Below, in pieces: positions 54,488 to 63,000 of a DNA stretch of 64,000 bases. Origin of the DNA: Rhizobiales bacterium 64-17 (GTDB lineage Bacteria > Pseudomonadota > Alphaproteobacteria > Rhizobiales > Xanthobacteraceae); the NCBI GenBank assembly GCA_001899285.1, contig MKWA01000015.1, positions 170,817 to 234,816 on the forward strand, given 5' to 3'. Position 1 is the stretch's first letter, and each line of letters opens with the position of its first letter. A program made the translations under genes and the position numbers. The notes below the pieces were generated by a model. The model made no database searches and was not told where the DNA came from. It was given only the letters and a program-made list of their open reading frames with translations.

Positions 54488-57400
54488 TTAGTGGTCGGTT
54501 TGCAGGGCGAGCGCGTTGGCAGCTTCGTTGCGCAGCGCCGGGGCGGGATCCTGCATGATCCGGTCGCCCTCGCGGCGGCTGGCATAGACCGGCCGGAGTG
54601 GTGCGGCGGGCGCGAAGCCGGCCGGTGGTGCCGCGGCTGGCGCGAGCGCGCGGTCATAGTCGCGGGCCTCGCGGAGCACGCTGGCGCGGTCGTTGACCAC
54701 ATTGCCGAAGTTCGGATTGAGCTTGATCGCCTGATTCATGTCGGCCGAGGCGCGGGCGTATTGCCGGGCGTCGTAATAGGCGATGCCGCGATTATAAAGC
54801 GCCATGGCGTAGTTCGGGTTGAGCGACAGCGCCTTGTCGTAATCCTGGATCGCCTTGTCGTGCTGGCCCATGCTGCGGAAGGTGAAGCCGCGGTTGTTGT
54901 AGACTGTGGCGTTCCTCGGGTCGCGCTTCAGCGATTCCGTGAAGTCGGCAATCGCGCGCTCGTAGTCGCGCTTGGCATCATAGGCGAGACCGCGGCTGTT
55001 ATAAGCAGGCGCATAGGCCGACGCGAGCTTGATCGCCTCGTCGAAAGCGGCGATGGCCCCGTCGAAGTCGCGCTTCTCCAGCAGGATGTCGCCACGCGTG
55101 GCATGCGCTGCCGCATAGGTTGGATTGAGCTTGAGCGCGGCGGTGACGTCCGCCAGCGCGCGCTCCGCATCGCCCTTCTGCCGCCAGGCGAGGCCACGGT
55201 TGTTCAGTGCGACGGCGTTCTTCGGATCGAGCTTGATCGCATGATCGAGATCGGCGATGGCGCGATCGATGTCACCGCGCAGACCGTGGGTCGCGCCGCG
55301 ATCGGCAAAAGCCGATGCAAGCTTGCCGTCGAGCTTGAGCGCCTGATCGAGATCGGCGAGGGCATGGTCGAGATCGCCCTTGTTGCGATAGGACACGCCA
55401 CGGTTGGCCCATGCCGTCGCGTTGCGGGCATCGAGCTTGAGAGCCTGCGTGAAATCGGCGATGGCGCGGTCGTAGTCACCCTTGTCGCGAGAAGCGAGGC
55501 CACGCATCACATAGGCATCGTCGGAATTCGGGGTTAGGCCGATGGCCTGGCCGAATTCGGCGATGGCTTTGTCGTAATCGCGCTTCTCGTAAAAGCTGAT
55601 GCCGCGCTGGACCAACGCCGGGGCGAATTTTGAATCGAGCTGGAACGCCTGATTCCAGTCGGCCAGCGCACGCTCGATCTCGCCTTTCTGCTCATAGGCG
55701 ACGCCACGATTGTAGAATGCGCGCGCGTTCTTCGGCTCCAGCTTGATGACCTGATCGAGATCGGCGATGGCGCGCGCGGCATCGCGCGACGCGCCGTAAG
55801 CGAGTGCGCGATCGTAGAGCGCGCCGGCGTGATCGGGCTGCAATGCCAACACCTTGTCGAAGTCGGCGATGCCTTTGGCGAAATCCCGCTTGTCAAGGAA
55901 AGCGCGGCCGCGCGCATAGATGGCGGACGGATCGTTCGGGTTCAGCCGGATCGCCAGATCGAAGTTCTGGATCGCGCGGTCTGCACTGCCTTTCTCGCGC
56001 CAGACCTGGCCGCGATTGAAATAGCCGAGCGCGCTATTGGGGTCGAGCTTGAGGCTCTGATCGAGATCGGCAACCGCACGATCGAAATCGCCCTTCATGG
56101 CATAGGCGATGGCGCGGCCGTTGAACGCCGACGCATGGGTCGGACCGAGCTTGAGATCCTGCGTATAGTCGGCGATCGCAGCGTCGAAGTTGCGCTTCCC
56201 GGCCAGCGCCTGCGCACGGTTATGATAGGAGTAGATATCGGAGCCGTTGAGTTTCAGCGCCTTCTCGTAGTCGGCCGTGGCGCGGTCGAGGTCGCCCTTG
56301 TCGAGATAGGAGTTGCCGCGGTTGTAGAAGCCGAGCGCATAGGAGGCGTTCAGCTTCAGCGCCTGATCGAAATCGGCGAGCGCCCGGTCGGCCTGACCCT
56401 TGGCGGCAAAGGCGGCGCCGCGATTGTTGTAGGCGGCCGGATATTTGCCGTTGATCTTCAGAGCCTGCGAGAAATCGGCGATGGCCGGATCGATCTCGCC
56501 CTTGGCGGCGAGGACGATGCCGCGATCATTGAGTGCCGCCGCGTTCTGCGCATCCAGTGTCGCCGCCTGCGTCAGATCGGCGAGCGCCCGCTCGAGGTCG
56601 CCCTGGCTGGCATAAGCGTTGCCGCGGTGCTGGAACGCCAGCGCCATCTTGCCGTCGAGCTTGGTCGCTTCGTTGAAATCGGCGATCGCGCGCGGGTAGT
56701 CGCGCTTCTCGGCGAAGGCGATGCCACGGTTATAGTAAGCCTGCGCGTTCTTCGGTTCGATCTTCGTCACCTGATCGAAATCGGCGACGGCGCGGTCATA
56801 ATACTGCTTCTCGTAGTAGGCGATGCCGCGGTCGAAATAGGCGGAAGCTTCCTTCGGGTTGAGCTTGATCGCCTCGCCGAAGTTCTGCACCGCCTTGTCG
56901 AAATCCTGCTTGCGATAATAGAGCGCGCCGCGCTCGTAGAACGCTGCCGCGTAGCCCGGATTGATCTTGATCGCCTGATTGAGATCGGCGAGCGCCTTGT
57001 CGATGTCGCCCTTCGATGCCAGCGCGCTGGCGCGGTCGGCGAAGGCTAGCGCGAAATTGGCGCTGACGCGCAGCGGCTGTGCGGTGTCGTTGAGCACGCG
57101 GTCATAGCCGCGCTGGTTGCGCGCATCGGTGCGGCCAGCGACGGCGTAGTTGGGGTTGACCTTGGCCAACCGGTCGAAGTCGGCGATGGCGTGGTTGTAG
57201 TCTTTTTTCTCAAAATAGACGATGCCGCGATCGTGCAGGGCAAAGGTGTCCTGCGCGTTCAGCTTGATCGCCTGATCGAAGTCGGCGATGGCACGGTCAT
57301 ACTCGCGCTTGTCGGAATAGGCATTGGCGCGGTTGTAGAACGCCGTCGCGTAGCCCGGATTGAGCTTCGCCGCCTGGGTGAAATCGGCAATGGCCTTGTC

Positions 57401-60400
57401 GTATTCGCCCTTGTTGCGATAGGCGAAGCCGCGATTGTTCAGCGCGAGCGCATTGTTCGGCTCGAGCTTCAATGCCTCGTCAAAATCGGCGATGGCGTGG
57501 TCGGCGTCACCTTTGAGGCCATAGGCGATGCCGCGATCGTAATAGGCGGTGGCCGAGGCCGGGCTGAGTTTCAGCGCCTGGCTGAGATCGGCGATGGCAC
57601 GGTCGAAATCGCTGCGGTCGGCGTAGGCATTGCCACGGTTGTAATAGGCGAGGGCAAAGCCGTTCTCGAGTTTGATTGCCTGCGAGAAATCGGCGATCGC
57701 GCGCTCGTGCTCGCCCTTGGCGCGATAGGCCGCGCCACGATGATTATAGGCGCTGGCGAGCGACGGATTGCCCTTGAGCGCCTGGGTGAAGTCGACGATC
57801 GCGCGGTCGTAGTCCTTCTTGTTCAGATAGGCGGTGCCGCGCGTATTGTAGGCGGCGGCATAACCGGGGTTTGACTTGAGCACCTGATCGAGATCGCGGA
57901 TGGCGCGGTCGTGCTCGCCGACCGCTTCATAGGAATCGCCGCGATTGAACAAAGCGACGATGAAGCCCGGATTGTTCTTTACCGCGAGGTCGAAGTCGGC
58001 GATGGCGCGCGCCGCATCGCCCTTGGCGCGATAGGCGAGACCGCGATTGTTCAGCGCGACGTCGTATTCCGGCCGCGCCTTGAGTGCCTGGCTGAAATCG
58101 GCGATGGCGGCGTCGAGATCATTGCGCGCCTGATGGATCAGGCCGCGATTGTTGAGCGCGACGGCGTTCGCCGGGTTCAGCGTCGCCGCGCGGTCGAAAT
58201 CGGCCAGCGCCTTGTCGAGATCGCCCCGGTTGCGATAGGCCATGCCGCGGCTGTTGTAGACGGAATCAAGGTTTGGGTTGAACCGGATCGCCTGATCATA
58301 GTCTTTCAACGCGAGATCGAATTTACCGCGCGTGGCGTGGGTATTGGCGCGCTCGGTGAAGGCATTGGCGAATTTCGGATCGATCTTGATGGCCTGGTCG
58401 AAATCCCGCACCGCGCGATCCGGGTCGCCCCTGTCGCGCAGCGCGATGCCGCGATCGACATAGCTCATCACATATTTCGGATCGAGCTTGAGCGCCTGAT
58501 CGAAGTCTGCGACGGCGCGATCATAGTCGCGCCGTTCGCGATAGGCGAGGCCGCGATCGTGCAGGATCGTCGGGTTGTTGCCGTCGAGCTTGGCGGCCTG
58601 GGTCAGGTCGGCGACGGCCTTGTCGAAATCCCGGCGGTCGACGTAAGCGAGCCCGCGGTTGTGCCACGCGTCGGCGAAACGGCCGTCAAGCTTGATCGCC
58701 TGGTCGAGGTCGGCGATGGCGCGCGACAGTTCTCCCTGACCGCGATAAATCTGGCCGCGTTCGTTGTAGGCCACGGCGAATTTCGGATCGATCTGGATTG
58801 CGCGCGAAAAGTCCTGCGCCGCCCGTTCGGTCTCGCGCTTCTGGACGTAAGCAAGGCCACGGCTGACATAGGCCTGCGCGTAGTTCGGATTGAGGCCGAT
58901 CACCTGATCGAAGTCGGCGAGCGCGCGGTCATAATCGCGTCGTTTCTGGAAGGCGTCGCCGCGATTGTTGAGAGCCGCCAGGAATTTCGGATCGATGCGG
59001 ATCGCCTGATCGAAATCGACGATGGCGCGGCTGATGTCGCCCTTGCCGATATAGGCGAGGCCGCGGGCATTGAACGCCTGTCGGTCGTCGGGCCGGATAT
59101 TGATCGCGACGTTGAGGTCGGCAATGGCGCGATCATAGTCCTTGCGGCCGCTCAGGATCAGCGCCCGTTCGTAATAGGCGACGGGGTTGTTGGGATCGAT
59201 CTTGACGGTCTGGTTGAGGTCCGCGACGGCCTTGTCCGTATCGCCCTTGTCGCGGAAGACTTCGGCGCGTGCGAGATAGGCCGGCGCGCTCTTTTCGTCG
59301 AGCTTCAGTGCCTGGGTGAGGTCGGCGATGGCGTGGTCGCTGTCGTGTTTGGCGCGATAGGCGAGACCGCGATTGTAGTAGGTGCGGGCGCTCTTGCTAT
59401 CGAGTTTCAACGCCTCGTTGAAGTCGGCAATGGCCTGATCGTATTCGCCACGCGCATGATGGGTGACACCGCGATTGTAGCGCGCGAGCGAATCCTTCGG
59501 ATCGAGCTTGATCGCCTGGGTCAGATCGCTCAGGGCGCGATCGTAATCGCGCTTTTCGTAATGCGAGACGCCGCGGTCATAGTAGGCGAGCGCGTAGGCC
59601 GGGTCGAGCGCAATGGCCTGGTCGTAGTTCTTGATCGCACGATCATAGTCGCGCTTATCATAATAGGCGTTGCCGCGGTTGTAATAGGCCAGAATGTAGT
59701 TGGCGTTGAGCAGGATCGCCTGATCGAAGTCCTTGATCGCGCGGTTGGTCTCGCCCCGGTTGCGATAGGCGAGACCTCGGTTGTTGTAGGCGAAGGCGTC
59801 GCGCGGATCGATCAGGATCGCGCGATCGAAATCCTCGATGGCGCGATCGGCCATTCCCTTCGATGCGAAGGCGATGCCGCGATCGTTGAAGGCGAGCACG
59901 TAGTCCGGCTTCAGCTTGATCGCCTGGTCGAAATCCTGAATCGCGCGCTCATAGTCGCGCAAGTCGCGATAGGCGAGACCGCGCGCATGCAGCGCGACCA
60001 CATCGCCGGAATTGATCTTGATCGCGCGATCGTAGTCTGGAATGGCGCGATCCGGTTCGCCCTTGGCGCGGAACGCCATGCCACGGTTGAAGTAGGGCAG
60101 CGCCGCATTGGGGTTGAGTTTAATTGCCTGGTTCAGGCTTTCGATCGCATGCGCATAGTCGCGCTTGTCGTAATAGGCGTGGCTGCGGGTCGAGATATAA
60201 TCCGCGTTCTTCGGGTCGAAGCGAACCGCCTGCTCGAAGTCCTGGAGCGCGCGGTCGAGATTGCCTTTCTGGCGCTGGGTCAGACCGCGGTTGTAATAGG
60301 CCGTCGCATCCTTGCCGTTGAGGGCGAGCGATTCGTCGTAGTCGCGCAAGGCGCGGTCGAGATCGCCGCGGCTGCGATAGGCGTCGGCGCGGCTGCGATA

Positions 60401-60709
60401 GGCATCCGCCTTGGCGCTCTTGAGACGTTCGAGCGCGGCAGCGTGCCTGGCATCCTTGGCGATTTTGGCTTGTTTGGCGGCCTTCGCGGCTTTGCTGTTT
60501 TTCGCCGCTTTCTCCTTTGGCTCCTTCTCGCGCTCTGGCGGCTTGGTGTCGATGATCGCCGTGCAGCTCTCGATTTGCGCGGCCGCGTTTCCGCCCTTGC
60601 CGGCGCAGGCGGACATCTGTTCGCTGGTCTGCGCGGCAGCGCCGAGCGGCAGCAGCAAAGCGGCTGCCGAGCCCGCTACGACCATCCATGAAAGACGCGC
60701 TGTTGTCAT
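54488..60709 (-). CDS. Giant exported tetratricopeptide repeat protein
   Basis: About 2073 residues. A signal peptide (MTTARLSWMVVAGSAAALLL, cleavage near AAA-QTS) is followed by a short segment with two cysteines, a Lys/Ala-rich charged stretch (about 55-95) and then 56 consecutive TPR units of 34 residues, ending in a 72-residue tail with a partial unit and an Ala/Pro-rich segment. Consensus units read A-x-A-Y-N-N-R-G-x-A-Y-R-x-K-G-D-x-D-R-A-I-A-D-F. Unit 33 is degenerate. Such superhelices bind proteins or peptides; a periplasmic or envelope scaffold is likely. Start ATG 60709 is chosen for the signal peptide; TTG 60733 is an alternative. Neighbours give no clear job. Confidence 0.93.
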   Translation of the reverse strand: MTTARLSWMVVAGSAAALLLPLGAAAQTSEQMSACAGKGGNAAAQIESCTAIIDTKPPEREKEPKEKAAKNSKAAKAAKQAKIAKDARHAAALERLKSAKADAYRSRADAYRSRGDLDRALRDYDESLALNGKDATAYYNRGLTQRQKGNLDRALQDFEQAVRFDPKNADYISTRSHAYYDKRDYAHAIESLNQAIKLNPNAALPYFNRGMAFRAKGEPDRAIPDYDRAIKINSGDVVALHARGLAYRDLRDYERAIQDFDQAIKLKPDYVLAFNDRGIAFASKGMADRAIEDFDRAILIDPRDAFAYNNRGLAYRNRGETNRAIKDFDQAILLNANYILAYYNRGNAYYDKRDYDRAIKNYDQAIALDPAYALAYYDRGVSHYEKRDYDRALSDLTQAIKLDPKDSLARYNRGVTHHARGEYDQAIADFNEALKLDSKSARTYYNRGLAYRAKHDSDHAIADLTQALKLDEKSAPAYLARAEVFRDKGDTDKAVADLNQTVKIDPNNPVAYYERALILSGRKDYDRAIADLNVAINIRPDDRQAFNARGLAYIGKGDISRAIVDFDQAIRIDPKFLAALNNRGDAFQKRRDYDRALADFDQVIGLNPNYAQAYVSRGLAYVQKRETERAAQDFSRAIQIDPKFAVAYNERGQIYRGQGELSRAIADLDQAIKLDGRFADAWHNRGLAYVDRRDFDKAVADLTQAAKLDGNNPTILHDRGLAYRERRDYDRAVADFDQALKLDPKYVMSYVDRGIALRDRGDPDRAVRDFDQAIKIDPKFANAFTERANTHATRGKFDLALKDYDQAIRFNPNLDSVYNSRGMAYRNRGDLDKALADFDRAATLNPANAVALNNRGLIHQARNDLDAAIADFSQALKARPEYDVALNNRGLAYRAKGDAARAIADFDLAVKNNPGFIVALFNRGDSYEAVGEHDRAIRDLDQVLKSNPGYAAAYNTRGTAYLNKKDYDRAIVDFTQALKGNPSLASAYNHRGAAYRAKGEHERAIADFSQAIKLENGFALAYYNRGNAYADRSDFDRAIADLSQALKLSPASATAYYDRGIAYGLKGDADHAIADFDEALKLEPNNALALNNRGFAYRNKGEYDKAIADFTQAAKLNPGYATAFYNRANAYSDKREYDRAIADFDQAIKLNAQDTFALHDRGIVYFEKKDYNHAIADFDRLAKVNPNYAVAGRTDARNQRGYDRVLNDTAQPLRVSANFALAFADRASALASKGDIDKALADLNQAIKINPGYAAAFYERGALYYRKQDFDKAVQNFGEAIKLNPKEASAYFDRGIAYYEKQYYDRAVADFDQVTKIEPKNAQAYYNRGIAFAEKRDYPRAIADFNEATKLDGKMALAFQHRGNAYASQGDLERALADLTQAATLDAQNAAALNDRGIVLAAKGEIDPAIADFSQALKINGKYPAAYNNRGAAFAAKGQADRALADFDQALKLNASYALGFYNRGNSYLDKGDLDRATADYEKALKLNGSDIYSYHNRAQALAGKRNFDAAIADYTQDLKLGPTHASAFNGRAIAYAMKGDFDRAVADLDQSLKLDPNSALGYFNRGQVWREKGSADRAIQNFDLAIRLNPNDPSAIYARGRAFLDKRDFAKGIADFDKVLALQPDHAGALYDRALAYGASRDAARAIADLDQVIKLEPKNARAFYNRGVAYEQKGEIERALADWNQAFQLDSKFAPALVQRGISFYEKRDYDKAIAEFGQAIGLTPNSDDAYVMRGLASRDKGDYDRAIADFTQALKLDARNATAWANRGVSYRNKGDLDHALADLDQALKLDGKLASAFADRGATHGLRGDIDRAIADLDHAIKLDPKNAVALNNRGLAWRQKGDAERALADVTAALKLNPTYAAAHATRGDILLEKRDFDGAIAAFDEAIKLASAYAPAYNSRGLAYDAKRDYERAIADFTESLKRDPRNATVYNNRGFTFRSMGQHDKAIQDYDKALSLNPNYAMALYNRGIAYYDARQYARASADMNQAIKLNPNFGNVVNDRASVLREARDYDRALAPAAAPPAGFAPAAPLRPVYASRREGDRIMQDPAPALRNEAANALALQTDH
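54707..60403 (-). repeat. Array of 56 coding 102-bp TPR repeats
   Basis: Units of 34 codons follow one another without linkers over 5.7 kb. Fifty-four of them have exactly 34 codons from the second unit on; the unit at 57053-57145 has 31 and has lost the consensus. DNA identity between neighbours is moderate, so this is an old array rather than a very recent expansion. Confidence 0.9.
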
Positions 60710-60854
60710 CGCCACCGATCGAGAACCTGGCAAGGGTGCCTGTCCGTCCGGCGATTAATCTAATGCGATGTGTTCTACGGGAAATGCGCGGATCAATTTA
60801 ACACTAACGCCCGCGCGACGCGGTTAACCGGTTAACGCGGATTGTTGCGCCGGC

Positions 60855-61460
60855 TTACTCTGCCGATGCGGATTTGCGCGCGGCCGCCGCCATCTCGTGC
60901 AGCACATAGTCCGGCGGCATCACGTAGCCGAGCACGCGCTCCTTCGGATAGGTGGACTGCATCACCGTCGGGCCGTGGTTGCCGGAAATCAGAATGGGAT
61001 TTCCCTGGCCGTCGGTGCCGCGTACCACGCCGACGTGGCCGTTGTTCGGGCCGCGATACAGGATCGCGATGGCGCCGACGCGCGGACCGTCGAGCAGTTT
61101 GCCGTATTTGAGGAACGAACGCGCGGCGCGTGAACCGGTGCCTTTGCCGCCGGCGCGCTTCAAGACGAAGTTCATGAAATCCGCGCACCAGAGCTGGCTC
61201 GGCACGCCGATCTGCTTGGCGGTGTGGCCGCGCCAGCGGAGCGCTTCCAGCAGCAGCGCTGTCGCACCCGGCACCTGGGCGGCCTGCTGCGCTGCGTCGC
61301 TGCGGCTGCGCAGCAGCGGTTCGGCCGGCGTCACCGAGGCGAAACGCTCATTGCGCTGGGAAGGCGTTGCGGGGGCGGCCTGCGCGGCGCCGGCCTGGAC
61401 GGAGACAACGGCCGCCGACACTGCGACAGCGATTGCCAAATGGACACAGGATTTCGTCAT
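60855..61460 (-). CDS. Exported CHAP-like (NlpC/P60 superfamily) protein
   Basis: A 201-residue protein with a signal peptide (MTKSCVHLAIAVAVSAAVVS, cleavage near AQA). The catalytic domain has the cysteine in LWCADFMNFVLKRAG, the histidine in NNGHVGVVRG and a polar residue in ISGNHG, like the TIGR02594/CHAP group of amidases. It may cleave peptidoglycan peptides or be a structural relative. ATG 61460 is chosen because the signal peptide begins there; an in-frame extension to 61727 has no homology and overlaps an intergenic repeat. Confidence 0.82.
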   Translation of the reverse strand: MTKSCVHLAIAVAVSAAVVSVQAGAAQAAPATPSQRNERFASVTPAEPLLRSRSDAAQQAAQVPGATALLLEALRWRGHTAKQIGVPSQLWCADFMNFVLKRAGGKGTGSRAARSFLKYGKLLDGPRVGAIAILYRGPNNGHVGVVRGTDGQGNPILISGNHGPTVMQSTYPKERVLGYVMPPDYVLHEMAAAARKSASAE

Positions 61461-61769
61461 CTTCCCCTTCGCGGGTTCCCCGCGATCCCTTCTCGCCGGC
61501 GTCCCATTCCCCAATGGGTTTCGCCGCATCGGTTTGGTTACCAATGCGTATATCTTTTGACGTGGATTGAGCTGACAGCAAGGGATCGCCGCACGATGTT
61601 TGCGCGCAGCGTTAATAGCTAAAATTGTAGCGAACTGAGTCCGGAGCGGGAACGAAACGGAATCAATCAGTGACTGGAGCGAGATCCCGAAAAGTGGGGC
61701 CGGTTTTCGGGAACGATCACGCTCCAATGAAGCGGCGAGCGACGATCCGATTCTGCTCGGGCTCCGTCG
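61461..61769. other. 309-base intergenic region with a dispersed palindromic repeat
   Basis: This gap separates the CHAP-like gene and tonB, both on the minus strand. It contains the palindrome at 61676-61725 and the probable promoter of the CHAP-like gene in its left part. No convincing small gene was seen. Confidence 0.7.
61676..61725. repeat. Rhizobiales-type intergenic palindromic repeat
   Basis: A 50-bp imperfect palindrome from GGAGCGAGATCCCGAAAA to TTTTCGGGAACGATCACGCTCC. The inner stem TCCCGAAAA/TTTTCGGGA is perfect, with a 10-base loop, and outer GGAGCG/CGCTCC also pair. I recognise this architecture as a dispersed element common between genes in Bradyrhizobium and its relatives. 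It can form a strong RNA hairpin in both directions, and may act as a terminator for the tonB operon. Confidence 0.75.
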
Positions 61770-62549
61770 TTAGCGGATGCTGTAGCGGATCGGCACCACG
61801 ATCGGGATGCTGCCACCGCCCATTTCCGGCGGCGGTGGCGGCAGCGGCGACACGCGCATGGCGAGCGCGACCGTTTCGGAATCGAGCGCCGAGGAGCCGG
61901 AGCTGCGCGAGATCCGCGCGCCGTGGACGCCGCCGGAGCGGTCGACGGTAAAGGCGAGATAGGCGACGCCCTGGTCGCCGCGCGAGCGCGCCTCGGACGG
62001 ATATCGCTTGCTGCGCTCGAGCCGTGACACGAGCTGGCTCTTCCAGTTCATGATCGCGGAACGGCCGGCGGCGCCGGACGCCGGCGCCGCTTGCGCCTCC
62101 GCGGTTCGCGGGGCGGCGGTTGGCGCCATGGCGATCTTCTTCTTTTCTTTTTTCTTCGGCTTTTCCTTGGGTTTCTCGACCACCTTTTCCCTTTTTGGCT
62201 CCGGCTTCGGCAATTCGACCGGCGGTGGCGGCTCCAGCGCCACATCCGTTTGCGGCGGCGGCTCGACCTGCGGCTCCGGCTCGGGCTCCGGCGGCGTCGG
62301 CTCCGGTTCGACGGCGGCCTGCTGTTCGCCGATCGGCATGTCGGTGGTCTCAGTCGTCGGCGAAACTGCCATCGGTGCGAGGTCGATCATGATCGCCGGC
62401 GGATTGGCGGCGAGGTCATTGCTATTCCAATTGGCGAGGAGCGCCATCGCACCGCCGACATGCACCGCGGCGACCGCGGCAAAACAAGTCCCCCAGCGGA
62501 GGCATTCGCCGCTGTGTCGCCGCAACAGGTTCAGTACCGGGCCGCTCAT
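61770..62549 (-). CDS. tonB: TonB family energy-transducing protein
   Basis: A 259-residue protein. An N-terminal membrane helix (about 18-35) is followed by a long Pro/Glu- then Lys-rich periplasmic spacer (PEPTPPEPEPEPQ; KPKEKPKKKEKKK) and a C-terminal TonB domain (YPSEARSRGDQGVAYLAFTVDRSG; VSPLPPPPPEM). It transmits proton motive force from ExbBD to outer membrane receptors. Its start overlaps the exbD stop by four bases. No TonB-dependent receptor gene lies in the window. Confidence 0.94.
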   Translation of the reverse strand: MSGPVLNLLRRHSGECLRWGTCFAAVAAVHVGGAMALLANWNSNDLAANPPAIMIDLAPMAVSPTTETTDMPIGEQQAAVEPEPTPPEPEPEPQVEPPPQTDVALEPPPPVELPKPEPKREKVVEKPKEKPKKKEKKKIAMAPTAAPRTAEAQAAPASGAAGRSAIMNWKSQLVSRLERSKRYPSEARSRGDQGVAYLAFTVDRSGGVHGARISRSSGSSALDSETVALAMRVSPLPPPPPEMGGGSIPIVVPIRYSIR

Positions 62550-62974
62550 GGCTGCGGCACCGATTCGAGACCGACCAGCGCGATCTTCAGATAACCCGCG
62601 CTGCGCAGATCGTTCATCAGGGTCATCAACTCGCCGTAAGGCACCGCGCGGTCGGCACGCAGGAACAGTCGCTGCTCGCGGTCGCCGTTTGTCGCCTGTG
62701 CGAGCGTGCTTGCCAGCGCCGCGCGCGGCACGGTCTGATCGTTGCCGAGCATCAGGCTGAGATCGGATTTCAGCGTCAGATAGATCGGCTTGTCCGGGCG
62801 CTGCTGCTGCTGCGCGTTGGACGAGGGGAGATCGACGGCAATATCGACGGTCGCCAGTGGCGCGGCGATCATGAAAATGATCAGCAGCACCAGGATGACG
62901 TCGATGAACGGGGTGACGTTGATCTCGTGCACTTCTGCCAGATCGTCGTCGCCGTGGTCGAGACGCGCACTCAT
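62546..62974 (-). CDS. exbD: Biopolymer transport protein ExbD
   Basis: A 142-residue ExbD/TolR protein. EINVTPFIDVILVLLIIFM contains the conserved membrane aspartate that carries protons, followed by the periplasmic domain (LFLRADRAVPYGELMTLM). It works with ExbB and TonB. It lies 26 bases after exbB and is coupled to tonB. A TolR role is possible by sequence, but the neighbour is tonB, not tolA. Confidence 0.95.
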   Translation of the reverse strand: MSARLDHGDDDLAEVHEINVTPFIDVILVLLIIFMIAAPLATVDIAVDLPSSNAQQQQRPDKPIYLTLKSDLSLMLGNDQTVPRAALASTLAQATNGDREQRLFLRADRAVPYGELMTLMNDLRSAGYLKIALVGLESVPQP

Positions 62975-63000
62975 GTCAGATCACTCGATACTCGACAAAG

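Noticed and set aside
54707-60403. Regular repeats that at first suggested a CRISPR or satellite array
   Set aside because: The period is 102 bp, there are no unique spacers, and the repeats stay in frame and encode TPR units.
57911-60691. A 926-codon plus-strand frame with apparent repeats opposite the TPR gene
   Set aside because: Its repeats (ER..IVEIGD..I-type) are the mirror of the TPR units in the other strand. The TPR consensus on the minus strand is unmistakable.
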